Source: Kibdelosporangium sp. MJ126-NF4
Lineage (GTDB): Bacteria > Actinomycetota > Actinomycetes > Mycobacteriales > Pseudonocardiaceae
Length of the DNA stretch: 64,000 bases
Reading direction: 5' to 3'
Assembly: GCF_000826545.1 (NCBI RefSeq)
Contig: NZ_CDME01000006.1
Location: 589,063 to 653,062 of the forward strand
The notes under the pieces are model-generated. The model was not told the DNA's origin. It did no database searches and saw nothing but the letters and a program-made list of their open reading frames with translations. Shown here piece by piece: positions 16,320-24,607 of this stretch. The translations under genes were made by a program, and so were the position numbers. How positions within the stretch are numbered: the stretch's first letter is position 1; each line of letters starts with the position of its first letter.

Positions 16320-17297
16320 TCAGGGTGTCAGGATGAGCTTGCCGAACACCTCGCCGCCGCTTTCCAACGCGGTGTGCGCGCCGGACGCGTCCCGCATCGA
16401 CCGCACCTCGTGCACGATCGGCTTGACCTTGCCGTCGGCGATCAACGGCCACAGGCCGTCGCGGACACCGGCGACCACCTCGGCCTTGCTGCCCTTCCCG
16501 GACACCGGACGACCGCGGAGACCAAGGGCGGCAAGGCTTCCGCGCTTCGGCAGGAGTTTGGAGAAGTCGAGTTCCGCCTTGCGGCCGCCCTGGAAGCCGA
16601 TCACCATCAGCCGTCCGTCGTTCGCCAGCGCCTTGACGTTCCTGTCCAAATAGGACGCGCCCATGTTGTCGAGTATCACGTCGGCGCCGCGCTTGCCGAG
16701 TACCTCGACGAAGTCCTCCGTCTTGTAGTTGATCGCGATGTCCGCGCCGAGTTCCCTGCAGCGGGCGAGACGCTCGTCCGATCCCGCGGTCACCGCGACC
16801 GTGGCGCCGAGTGCCTTGCCGACCTGGATGGCGTGGGTCCCGATGCCGCCCGCGCCGCCGTGTACGAGCAGGATCTCTCCGGAGCGCAGGCCCGCGTGCT
16901 GCACGACGTTGGACCAGACCGTGCACGCGACCTCGGGCAGCGAGGCCGCGGTGACCAGGTCGACTCCCTGGGGCAACGGCAGGACCTGTGCCGCGGGCAC
17001 GGCGACGAGTTCGCCGTAGCCGCCGCCTGCGAGCAGGGCACAGACCTCGTCGCCGACTTTCCAGTCCGTCACGCCGTCGCCGAGCGCGGCGATCGTGCCG
17101 GAGCACTCCAGGCCGATGATGTTCGGCGCACCCGGCGGTGGCGGGTACATACCCTGGCGTTGCAACAGGTCTGCCCGGTTCACGGCGCTCGCCGCGACCT
17201 TGATCAGCACCTCGCCCGGCCCGGCCTGCGGGTCCGGTACCTCGGTCCATTCCAGTACGTCAGGTCCACCCGGCTCGCGGGCCACGATTGCATACAC
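16320..17297 (-). CDS. NAD(P)H quinone oxidoreductase, zeta-crystallin/PIG3 type
   Basis: A 325-residue zinc-free medium-chain dehydrogenase/reductase (Rv3777-like). The N-terminal GroES-like domain runs to about 125. The Rossmann domain has HGGAGGIG at 146-153 for NADPH, and a DNMGASYLDRN stretch follows. PIG3-type members carry one-electron or two-electron reduction of quinones. The start is GTG at 17297, giving MYAIVAREPGGPDVLEW as expected for the family; nearby ATGs are out of frame. It diverges from the acetyltransferase gene at 17342, leaving a 44-base shared promoter region. Confidence 0.9.
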   Translation of the reverse strand: MYAIVAREPGGPDVLEWTEVPDPQAGPGEVLIKVAASAVNRADLLQRQGMYPPPPGAPNIIGLECSGTIAALGDGVTDWKVGDEVCALLAGGGYGELVAVPAAQVLPLPQGVDLVTAASLPEVACTVWSNVVQHAGLRSGEILLVHGGAGGIGTHAIQVGKALGATVAVTAGSDERLARCRELGADIAINYKTEDFVEVLGKRGADVILDNMGASYLDRNVKALANDGRLMVIGFQGGRKAELDFSKLLPKRGSLAALGLRGRPVSGKGSKAEVVAGVRDGLWPLIADGKVKPIVHEVRSMRDASGAHTALESGGEVFGKLILTP

Positions 17298-17341
17298 ATC
17301 TCCACGGTAAACCGATCGCGTCGGTGAATACCCTCGGGGCT

Positions 17342-17977
17342 ATGGATCCATGGCCACTGCGAAACCTCGTTCTCCGTACTCCGCGCCTCGAACTGCGCCC
17401 GGACGACGACGCGGGGCTGTTCGAGCTGATCGAGGTGGCCAAGCGCGGTGTGCACGAGCCGGAAACGATGCCGTTCATCGTGCCGTGGACCGATCGGCAC
17501 CCGCGGGAATGGGCCCAGTTCTACTGGTTGACGCGCGCGTCGATGGGCCCGTCGGACTGGACCGTCAACTTCCTGACCAGAGTGGACGGCAAGGTGGTCG
17601 GCATGCAGGGCGCGACCGGCAAGGACTTCGCGATCACCCGCGAGGTGCACACCGGTTCCTGGCTCGGGCAGCAGTATCAAGGCAGGGGCTACGGCACTGA
17701 GATGCGGGCCGCCGTGGTCATGTTCGCGTTCGACTACCTCGGTGCGGACCTGCTGACGTCGGCTGCGTTCAGTGACAACCAGGCTTCACACAACGTGAGC
17801 AGGAAGCTCGGCTACCAGCCGAACGGCACGGAGCGGATCGCGATCAGGGGCAAGTTGGGGATCGACGTCCGGCTCGCGCTGACCAGGGAGCAGTTCGTCC
17901 GTCCGGAGTGGTCACTCGAGGTCGATGGGCTGGACGGATGTCGTTCCTTGCTCGGTTTGGACCCGTCCGACGGTTGA
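17342..17977 (+). CDS. GNAT-family N-acetyltransferase
   Basis: A 211-residue protein of the RimJ/RimL-like acetyltransferase type (LRTPRLELRPDDDAGLFEL at the N-terminus). The acetyl-CoA site QGRGYGTEMRAAV at about 116-128 and DNQASHNVSRKLGY at about 148-161 are clear. It would move an acetyl group to an amine of a protein N-terminus or small molecule; the substrate is unknown. The ATG at 17342 is chosen because family members start just before LRTPRL. The longer open frame from 17288 overlaps the divergent oxidoreductase start. It is followed after 83 bases by the M28 peptidase gene. Confidence 0.86.
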   Translation: MDPWPLRNLVLRTPRLELRPDDDAGLFELIEVAKRGVHEPETMPFIVPWTDRHPREWAQFYWLTRASMGPSDWTVNFLTRVDGKVVGMQGATGKDFAITREVHTGSWLGQQYQGRGYGTEMRAAVVMFAFDYLGADLLTSAAFSDNQASHNVSRKLGYQPNGTERIAIRGKLGIDVRLALTREQFVRPEWSLEVDGLDGCRSLLGLDPSDG

Positions 17978-18060
17978 ATAATGCCCATATTCGCATGCGA
18001 CTCTTGACCGGTGACCTGCGCGGAGGGAGGGTGACGGCCCACATGCAGGAAGGGATGTCC

Positions 18061-19578
18061 ATGCCCCTCAAGGCAACGACCCGGTTCGCGGCGGTCATCG
18101 CCACCGCGACCGTCGGGTTCGCGCTCGCCGCCGTGCCGGCCACCGCCGCTGCACAGGGTGACGCGCTGCCCAAGAAGGTCTCACGCAACGTCACTGTGGA
18201 CGGTGTGTACCGCCATCTGATCGCGTTCCAGCGCCTTGCCGACCGCAACGGCCGCACCAGGGTCGCGAGCAGCGCGGGCCACCAGCAGTCCGCCACCTAC
18301 ATCGCGGACAAGGTGCGTGCCGCCGGGTTCGACGTCACGATCCACGAGTTCCCGTTCATCTACTTCGTCCCGCAGGTCGAGACGCTGACCGCGGACGGCC
18401 GCTCGGTGCCGACGCACATGTTCACGTACAGCAAGTCGACTCCGGCAGGCGGCCTGACCGCGCCGCTCGTGCCCGTCCCCGTCGACGACTCGCCCGGCTG
18501 TGAGGCAGCCGACTACACGGGTGTCAACGTCACGGGCAAGATCGCGCTGATCAAGCGCGGTACCTGCTCGTTCGCCCAGAAACAGCAGGTCGCCTCGGAA
18601 GCGGGCGCGATCGCCACGGTCATCTACAACAACGTTCCCGACTCGGCGCCGCTGGCCGGAACGCTCAGCGACCCGGCCAACGCCAGGGTCCCCACGGTCG
18701 GCGTCACGCTGGCCGAGGGCGAGGCACTCGCCGCGAAACCACCCGCGTCGGTGACCATCAACGCGCAGGCAACGGAAGAGCCGCGCAGGAGTTTCAACGT
18801 CATCGCCCAGACCAAGACCGGGCGCAAGGACAACGTCGTGATGGCGGGCGCGCACCTGGACAGCGTCGAAAGCGGCCCCGGCATCAACGACAACGGCAGT
18901 GGCTCGGCGACCCTGCTCGAGACCGCGCTGCAGCTCGGCGGGTCACCGAAGGTGAACAACGCCGTCCGGTTCGGCTGGTGGAGCGCCGAGGAGTTCGGCC
19001 TGGTCGGCTCGACGCAGTACGTCCGGTCGCTGAGCTTCGAACAGCAGCTGGACATCGCGCTCTACCTGAACTTCGACATGGTCGGTTCGCCGAACGCGGC
19101 CTACTTCGTGTTCGACGGTGACAACTCCGACAACGTCGGCGCGGGCCCCGGTCCGCTCGGCTCCGCGGCGATCGAGTCGGCGCTGCAGGCCCGCTTCCGC
19201 ACTGCGGGTGTGCAGACCGAGGGGACGGACTTCGACTCCCGCTCGGACTACGCGGAGTTCGTCGCGCAGGGCATCCCTGCCGGTGGCACGTTCACCGGCG
19301 CGGAGAAGATCAAGACGGCGGCACAGGCCGCGAAGTGGGGCGGTCAGGCCAACGTGGCCTACGACAAGTGCTACCACCAGGCCTGCGACAACCTCTACAA
19401 CATCAACCGCACCGCACTGGGCAAGCAGGCCACCGCGATCTCGTACGTGGTCGCCGCGTACGGCATCAGCACGGAGGACGTGAACGGCGTGCCCCCGAGG
19501 CCCCAGCGAGCCCAGGCCCGCTCGGCGGCCAAAGCCTTCGCGGCCCCGGCAACCTACGACCACGACCCAACCAGCTGA
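18061..19578 (+). CDS. secreted M28 family zinc aminopeptidase with PA domain
   Basis: A 505-residue exported protease. The signal peptide (MPLKATTRFAAVIATATVGF onward) is cut near residues 28-31 after an Ala-rich site. A protease-associated domain lies at about 120-235 (GKIALIKRGTCSFAQK). The M28 catalytic domain has zinc ligands H265 (AGAHLD), D277 (INDNGSG), E311 in WSAEEFGLVG, D339 in LNFDMVG, and H439 in KCYHQACD, and E310 is the catalytic base. This matches the Streptomyces griseus aminopeptidase set. The ATG at 18061 has GGAAGGG 6 bases upstream; earlier ATGs at 18043 and 18055 are less well placed. A strong terminator follows. Confidence 0.9.
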   Translation: MPLKATTRFAAVIATATVGFALAAVPATAAAQGDALPKKVSRNVTVDGVYRHLIAFQRLADRNGRTRVASSAGHQQSATYIADKVRAAGFDVTIHEFPFIYFVPQVETLTADGRSVPTHMFTYSKSTPAGGLTAPLVPVPVDDSPGCEAADYTGVNVTGKIALIKRGTCSFAQKQQVASEAGAIATVIYNNVPDSAPLAGTLSDPANARVPTVGVTLAEGEALAAKPPASVTINAQATEEPRRSFNVIAQTKTGRKDNVVMAGAHLDSVESGPGINDNGSGSATLLETALQLGGSPKVNNAVRFGWWSAEEFGLVGSTQYVRSLSFEQQLDIALYLNFDMVGSPNAAYFVFDGDNSDNVGAGPGPLGSAAIESALQARFRTAGVQTEGTDFDSRSDYAEFVAQGIPAGGTFTGAEKIKTAAQAAKWGGQANVAYDKCYHQACDNLYNINRTALGKQATAISYVVAAYGISTEDVNGVPPRPQRAQARSAAKAFAAPATYDHDPTS

Positions 19579-19584
19579 CAAACC

Positions 19585-19630
19585 CTCGTGAGTGGTTAGT
19601 CCGGTTCTAACCGGACTAACCACTCACGAG
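19585..19630. terminator. strong bidirectional terminator, 22-bp perfect stem
   Basis: CTCGTGAGTGGTTAGTCCGGTT and its exact reverse complement are separated by only two bases. It lies between the stop codons of the M28 peptidase and the convergent metallopeptidase. Confidence 0.9.
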
Positions 19631-19635
19631 GTGTT

Positions 19636-20568
19636 TCAGCCGAGGTTGTTGGTGCGGAACGTGTCGCACTCGGTCGGGTTGCCCGACCGGATGCCGGTCG
19701 TGAACCACTTCTCGCGCTGCTTCGAGGTGCCGTGCGTGAACTGGCTCTGGTCGACCTTGCCGCCGCCCAGTTCACGCTGGATGAAGTCGTCACCGATGCG
19801 GGACGCGGCGTCCAGCGCGCGCCGGATGTCGTCGTCAGTGATCGCCTTGATCAACGGCGGGCCGCCGTTCACGCTGGGCTGGGTGGTCGCGTGCTTGGCC
19901 CAGACACCCGCGTAGCAGTCCGCCTGCAGTTCCAGCCGGACCGCGTCCGACGCCGGGCCCCGGCGGGTGCGGACCCGGTCGGAGATGCCCAGCAGGTTCT
20001 GCACGTGGTGGCCGTACTCGTGGGCGATCACATAGGCCTCGACGAACGTGCCGCCCTGCGCGCCGAACTGGGTCTTGAGCTGGTCGAAGAACGCCAGGTC
20101 GATGTAGACCTCGGAGTCGCCGGGGCAGTAGAACGGGCCGACGTCGGAGGTCGCGCTGCCGCAGGCGGTGCGCACGCCGCCCTTGAAGAAGTTCGTCGGC
20201 GCCTTCCGGTACGTCTGACCTGACCTGGCGAACTGGTCCTGCCAGTACCCCTGGATCGAGTTGATGACCGCGACCAGCGCGCAGTCGTGCTTGGTGTTGG
20301 CGTCCTTGCCGGTCCGGCACTGCTCGGAGAGCTTGGCGTTGTCGACCTTCTGGCCGTTGCCGACGTCACCGATGCCGCTCGCCGACGAGTTGCCGTCGAA
20401 CCCGCCGACCCCACCGAGTTGGGACATCACCAGGTAGATGATCAGGCCGACGATGCCGAGCCCGCCGCCGCCGAGCAGAACACGGCCACCGGTACCCCCA
20501 CCGCCGCCGGAGGACCGCATGTCCTCGACCTGCGAGGTGTCCAAGCCCGCGTCGTCGTTGAATTCCAC
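19636..20568 (-). CDS. neutral zinc metallopeptidase, KPN_02809/YpfJ family
   Basis: A 310-residue membrane-anchored putative peptidase. It starts VEFNDDAGLDTSQVED, the family's standard opening, followed by a glycine-rich linker (20-40), one membrane helix (about 37-53) and an extracytoplasmic domain with zinc motif HEYGH at 183-187 and a third-ligand region RLELQADCYAG at 211-221. Four cysteines (C84, C96, C136, C148) could form disulfides. The start is GTG at 20568 with CGGAGG 5 bases upstream; an in-frame codon nine residues earlier is not used. The substrate of this family is not known. Confidence 0.88.
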   Translation of the reverse strand: MEFNDDAGLDTSQVEDMRSSGGGGGTGGRVLLGGGGLGIVGLIIYLVMSQLGGVGGFDGNSSASGIGDVGNGQKVDNAKLSEQCRTGKDANTKHDCALVAVINSIQGYWQDQFARSGQTYRKAPTNFFKGGVRTACGSATSDVGPFYCPGDSEVYIDLAFFDQLKTQFGAQGGTFVEAYVIAHEYGHHVQNLLGISDRVRTRRGPASDAVRLELQADCYAGVWAKHATTQPSVNGGPPLIKAITDDDIRRALDAASRIGDDFIQRELGGGKVDQSQFTHGTSKQREKWFTTGIRSGNPTECDTFRTNNLG

Positions 20569-20605
20569 GTCGCCTCCGTGCTGTGTGGAGGCCAACGATA
20601 TACAG

Positions 20606-20639
20606 CCGGGTGCGGCGCGCTGCTGAGCGCCGCACCCGG
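20606..20639. repeat. 13-bp perfect inverted repeat upstream of the metallopeptidase gene
   Basis: CCGGGTGCGGCGC at 20606-20618 and GCGCCGCACCCGG at 20627-20639 face each other across eight bases, 38 bases before the start codon of the leftward metallopeptidase gene. It may be a leader hairpin or a terminator for read-through from the tRNA side. No gene is seen between here and the tRNA terminator at 20983, a 340-base stretch without coding signal. Confidence 0.6.
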
Positions 20640-20982
20640 TTTCGGATGGACATGTCTTCGGTCGCGGACGCCCTCACCCGCCTGGCGCGGAGCCCCCAGC
20701 GGGGCTCAACGCGTCGACGCGTGCGACGCACAGTTCGAACGGGCTGGACCCGCCGCTCACAGTCACGACCGAGCCGATACCTCTCAGCTCAGCCGCGGGG
20801 ATGCGGCAGGGAGCGCGCGACCACGAGACGTAAGCGCATTGCCACGGCACCACCTGCCCTTCACGTTCGGAGTAACGCCCACCCCCGAGCATGCACCTTT
20901 GTGGCCCCGGTCACAAGGGGCCTGAACTGGTGAAGTTGGCCGTCACTGTCCGAACAGGACCTCGGCATGCTGTGCAAACAAG

Positions 20983-21022
20983 GACAACGCCGGTCCACGG
21001 TGTGTTGTGGACCGGCGTTGTC
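20983..21022 (-). terminator. terminator of tRNA-Ser(UGA)
   Basis: GACAACGCCGGTCCAC and GTGGACCGGCGTTGTC pair perfectly over 16 bp with an 8-base loop, 6 bases beyond the 3' end of the leftward tRNA. On that strand a T-rich CCTTGTTTG follows. Confidence 0.85.
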
Positions 21023-21027
21023 GAGCG

Positions 21028-21114
21028 CGGTGGCGGTGGGATTCGAACCCACGGAGGGCGTGAACCCTCTCATGTTTTCAAGACATGTTCCTTCGGCCGC
21101 TCGGACACGCCACC
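21028..21114 (-). tRNA. tRNA-Ser(UGA)
   Basis: An 87-base class II tRNA on the minus strand. The acceptor GGTGGCG pairs with CGCCACC, discriminator G. The anticodon stem is CATGT/ACATG with loop CTTGAAA (anticodon TGA), followed by a long variable arm and T-arm GTGGG-TTCGAAT-CCCAC. CCA is not encoded. Confidence 0.96.
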
Positions 21115-21139
21115 GCCGAGGAGCCTAGCCGAAATGCCC

Positions 21140-21601
21140 TCAGCTCTGTTCCAGGTGGGTCAGCACACGCTCGAACACGGTTGCCAGCACAGCGCGTTCC
21201 TCGGGCGTGATCAGGTCGATGAGGTGGTTGCGGACGCCGTCGACGTGCGTCGGTGCCGCTGTGCGTAAGTGGTCCATGCCCACTTCGGTGATCTCCGCGA
21301 GCACGCCGCGTGCGTCGTTGGGGCAGTGGGTCCGGCGGACCAGGCCCACTGCCTCCATCCGCGATATCTGGTGCGACAGCCTGCTCTTGGACTGCGCCAC
21401 CTCATCGGCCAGCTGGGTCATCCGCATCTGGCCCTTCTCCTGCTCCGACAGGCGCACGAGCACCTCGTAGTCGGCCAGCGGCAGGTTGTGGCCGTCCTGC
21501 AACTCGGCGTTCAGGCGCTGGCGCAGCCGCTCGCTGCCGATCACGTAGGCACGCCACGAACGCAACTCTGCGTCGGTCAGCCAGCGGGGTTCTGCGGTCA
21601 C
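21140..21601 (-). CDS. MarR-family transcriptional regulator
   Basis: A 153-residue protein with the MarR winged helix. The recognition-helix region QLADEVAQSKSRLSHQISRME lies at about 82-102 and the wing CPNDARGVLAEITEVG at about 113-128, with dimer helices at both ends. It starts with GTG at 21601, followed by MTAEPRWLTDAEL. MarR proteins repress detoxification or efflux genes until a phenolic or similar ligand binds. The adjacent ceramidase-like gene upstream (22 bases away, same strand) is the obvious candidate for joint transcription. Confidence 0.9.
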   Translation of the reverse strand: MTAEPRWLTDAELRSWRAYVIGSERLRQRLNAELQDGHNLPLADYEVLVRLSEQEKGQMRMTQLADEVAQSKSRLSHQISRMEAVGLVRRTHCPNDARGVLAEITEVGMDHLRTAAPTHVDGVRNHLIDLITPEERAVLATVFERVLTHLEQS

Positions 21602-21623
21602 CGCTCCAGGCTAAGCGCTCGGA

Positions 21624-23003
21624 TCAGGCCAGGACCGCGAGACCGGTCGTGCGCATCGCGAACTCGGCGGTGCCCGCCACCGGAATGGGGCTGTCGGTCG
21701 GAGACGCTTTCATCGGCACCGGCCAGTTGTACGTCGTCATGGCCGTGCCGTACCCGCTGATGTTCGGTCCGTCCTGCTCCGTCCAACCGGACTCGTAACG
21801 CGGCAGCCACAGCAGTTTGTCGTCCGGGATGTAGCACGGCACCGCGTTGGCGTACCCCATCACCCACAGCCGGTTCGGGGCGAAGGCGGTCCGGAAGAAG
21901 GCGTCGTAGCGGGAGATCACCTCGCCGCCGAGGCCCATGATCGCGAAGTCGGTGCCGAACTTCCAGCACTGGATCGGTACTGCGACCGTGTTCGGCGATG
22001 TGTTGCTGCCCAACTCGGCCAGTATCCCGTCACAGAACCGCAGGTTCTGCGGTGCGATACCCGGCTGGATTCTGCGTGCCTGGTACTGCGTGATCAGCGA
22101 TTGCCGTTGCTGTGCGTTTTCCGTGTTCACCACGAGCGGCAAGTCGGCCGTCTGCATCGACCGCGTGACGGCGCCGTCGACCGTCTGGAGTCCACTTTGG
22201 ATCTTCGCGAGCGCGGCGTTGGCCACGGCGGTGCCCATTGCCACTGTCTCGTTGTTTCCGCCGCGGATCAACGGGTCCTGGTCGCCCGCGCAGCCGAGGA
22301 AGAACAACGCGGGACAGTTCAGCGAGTCCTCGATGACCTTCGTCGCCACACCCGGGTAGTCGCTGTCGTAGAAGGGATCGTCGCTGCGGCTCACCGGGTG
22401 CGACGAGAATCCGAACAGGACGAACGCGGGCGTGGTGCCGCGGTAGCCCGCCAGTACCGGTACGCGCTCGATCTTGTCGTCGAAGCTGGGGACCCGGTTG
22501 TCGAGCAGTCCAGTCGTGGTGCCTTCGCCGTACTTCAGTGTCACCGGGTCGGTCTGCGCCGCCAGGTCGACCATGGTGTCGTCGATGAGCTGCTTCACCG
22601 TGGTGACCAGCCAATTGGCATACGCGTCGATGCGGGCGACGCTCGACGCGGGTAATCCGAACTGCACAACGGGATCGGGCGACTGCGGCACGGCCGGTCC
22701 CGAGTGCGTGTGGCTGGACACCAGCATGAACGACTGGGCGTCGGTGTGCCCCTGCGCCACGACGTGGGCGCGGATCGGGTCGAACACCACCGGTGGTGTG
22801 CTCACGACGTCGAGCCGCACCATGATCAATGGCGGCGCCGAATCCGGTTTGATCGCAATGCACTGGGCGTACAGTTTGCGGTTGGCGATGTAGAGCCGAC
22901 TGGCCCTGCCGGAGAACCAGTAACCGCCCATCCACGGGTTGGCACCGTTGTTCTTCGTCGGCGTGATCTCGATTCGTTTGTGCGCGAACATGTAGACAGT
23001 CAT
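21624..23003 (-). CDS. neutral/alkaline ceramidase-like amidohydrolase
   Basis: A 459-residue protein of the neutral non-lysosomal ceramidase N-terminal family, whose members hydrolyse the N-acyl bond of ceramides or related lipids with a zinc site. SSHTHSGP at 96-103 is the hallmark metal-binding motif, GCAGDQDP near 240 is another conserved block, and LGGEVISRYDAFFR near 360 is the family's third. It is shorter than the roughly 670-residue secreted ceramidases and has no signal peptide, so substrate and location are uncertain. The ATG at 23003 has GAGGGGGG upstream. It may be co-transcribed with the downstream MarR gene. Confidence 0.75.
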   Translation of the reverse strand: MTVYMFAHKRIEITPTKNNGANPWMGGYWFSGRASRLYIANRKLYAQCIAIKPDSAPPLIMVRLDVVSTPPVVFDPIRAHVVAQGHTDAQSFMLVSSHTHSGPAVPQSPDPVVQFGLPASSVARIDAYANWLVTTVKQLIDDTMVDLAAQTDPVTLKYGEGTTTGLLDNRVPSFDDKIERVPVLAGYRGTTPAFVLFGFSSHPVSRSDDPFYDSDYPGVATKVIEDSLNCPALFFLGCAGDQDPLIRGGNNETVAMGTAVANAALAKIQSGLQTVDGAVTRSMQTADLPLVVNTENAQQRQSLITQYQARRIQPGIAPQNLRFCDGILAELGSNTSPNTVAVPIQCWKFGTDFAIMGLGGEVISRYDAFFRTAFAPNRLWVMGYANAVPCYIPDDKLLWLPRYESGWTEQDGPNISGYGTAMTTYNWPVPMKASPTDSPIPVAGTAEFAMRTTGLAVLA

Positions 23004-23217
23004 ACGAACCCCCCTCGGTCCACGACCAGGATGCCGCACTGGGCTTGCACAAATCTTGTGATGTGGTGGAGAAATCGTCGCTACACCGGAAACGTTTCAC
23101 TTTGTCGCCGGGAAACACACGTAGTACGCCGTTGCCTCCGGCGGGTGACCATTCGGGCCGGTAGGCTTGGTCAGAGCTGCCCTTTCGGGCATTCGGGACA
23201 GTCAAAGGGGAGCGAAC

Positions 23218-23571
23218 GTGAGCGATCTGGACGGCAGGGTGTTCCGCCCGGCGGACGACGTGGCCGGTGGCGAGGTCGAGGCCGCGACCCTCTTCACCTA
23301 CCACGAGAAGGACGGCGAGATCTGGGCCGAGTACTCGGGCGGCCGGATCAGCCGCGGCTACCTCGTCGGCACCCGCGACGGCGACACGCTCGATTTTCGT
23401 TACACACAACTGAACACCTCGGGCGAGACCAACACCGGCCACTGCGTCGCCACGGTGGAGACGAAACCGGACGGCACACTGCGGCTGAACGAGAAGTGGG
23501 AATGGGAGTCCCGCGTCGGCGCGGGCACCAGCGTGGTGGACGAAGTCACCGCACGCGTTGCGGAGGCCTAG
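23218..23571 (+). CDS. small beta-rich protein, often labelled N-acetylglutamate synthase-like
   Basis: A 117-residue soluble protein with a repetitive strand pattern (TLFTYHEKDGEIWAEYSGG, YLVGTRDGDTLDFRY, LRLNEKWEWES). Homologues in actinomycetes are often named N-acetylglutamate synthase, but no GNAT acetyl-CoA motif is present, so that name is doubtful; a small lipocalin-like or ligand-binding fold fits better. GTG at 23218 follows AAGGGGAG. The methyltransferase gene starts 22 bases later, so the two are likely co-transcribed. Confidence 0.7.
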   Translation: MSDLDGRVFRPADDVAGGEVEAATLFTYHEKDGEIWAEYSGGRISRGYLVGTRDGDTLDFRYTQLNTSGETNTGHCVATVETKPDGTLRLNEKWEWESRVGAGTSVVDEVTARVAEA

Positions 23572-23593
23572 CCAGGGCGGCCAAGATCAATGC

Positions 23594-24607
23594 ATGACCA
23601 TTGAGGGCCCCGGCGACATCGTCGGTCTGGTGAACAGCACCTACGCGGCTGATCTGTTCGTCGCGGTGGTGAGCGAGTTCGACATTTTCACCCGGTTGGC
23701 CGAGCGGGAGGCGACGACCGCACGGCAACTCGCCGACCTGCTCGAGATCAACGAGCGGGCAGCGGACGTCACACTGACCTACCTCGCGGCACTGGGGCTT
23801 GTGGAACGCACGCCGGACGGCGCTGTGCGCGTGGCCGAACCGGCGACGCGGTACCTGAAGGCCGGTGCCGAGGTGGACCTGCGGCACTACGCGTCCATGG
23901 TGGGCGGCAGGTCCGGAAGTCGTACGGCTGTGCAGGTGCTGCGCACCGGGCAGCCCGCTGCATGGGAGGCTGGCAGCGACGACTGGCTGAGCCGCATGTC
24001 GGAGGGCGACTTCGCAGACATGTTCACGGCCGCGATGAACGCGAGGGGCACGTACCTGAGCCCCGCGCTGGCCGACGCGGTGCGTGGCAGCGTCGAGGCG
24101 AACAGGATTCTCGACATCGGAGGCAGCTCCGGCATCTACGCGTGTTCGCTGGTCGACGCGCTGCCGGGCACGACAGCCGCCGTGCTCGACCTGCCGTCGG
24201 TGGTGGACTCCAGCCGGGCGTCGATCGCCGCACGCGGGATGTCCGACCGGGTCGACGTGATCGCGGGCGACATGTTCGCCGAGCTGCCGCACGGCTTCGA
24301 CGTGCACCTGTACTCCAACGTGTGGCACGACTGGGACGCGGACGGCGTCAGGAGACTGGCGGCCGCGTCGTTCGCCGCGCTGCCACCGGGTGGCGTGCTC
24401 GTCGACCACGACATGCACCTCGACGACACCAAGTCGGGTCCGTTGCGGCCGGCCGAGTTCTCGGTCCGGATGATGCTGATGACGGCGGGCAGGTGCTACT
24501 CCACGCCTGAGCTCGCGGAGATCCTCATCCCCGTAGGCTTCGAGGATGTCCACCTCCGGCCGACCACGGCCGGGTACAGCGTGGTCGTAGCGAGGAAGCC
24601 CGCGTGA
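23594..24607 (+). CDS. SAM-dependent O-methyltransferase
   Basis: A 337-residue methyltransferase of the plant/antibiotic O-methyltransferase type (Methyltransf_2). An N-terminal winged-helix dimerisation domain (about 10-95, including ARQLADLLEINERAADVTL) precedes the Rossmann domain with SAM motif ILDIGGSSG at 172-180. The SNVWHDW motif, where the histidine acts as general base, lies near 240. Such enzymes methylate hydroxyl groups of aromatic or polyketide substrates. Its TGA overlaps the ATG of the next gene (TGATG), so the two products are translationally coupled. Confidence 0.87.
   Translation: MTIEGPGDIVGLVNSTYAADLFVAVVSEFDIFTRLAEREATTARQLADLLEINERAADVTLTYLAALGLVERTPDGAVRVAEPATRYLKAGAEVDLRHYASMVGGRSGSRTAVQVLRTGQPAAWEAGSDDWLSRMSEGDFADMFTAAMNARGTYLSPALADAVRGSVEANRILDIGGSSGIYACSLVDALPGTTAAVLDLPSVVDSSRASIAARGMSDRVDVIAGDMFAELPHGFDVHLYSNVWHDWDADGVRRLAAASFAALPPGGVLVDHDMHLDDTKSGPLRPAEFSVRMMLMTAGRCYSTPELAEILIPVGFEDVHLRPTTAGYSVVVARKPA

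Noticed and set aside
20569..20982. Possible small gene between the metallopeptidase and tRNA-Ser
   Set aside because: No frame has a plausible start, length or domain; only hairpins are visible.
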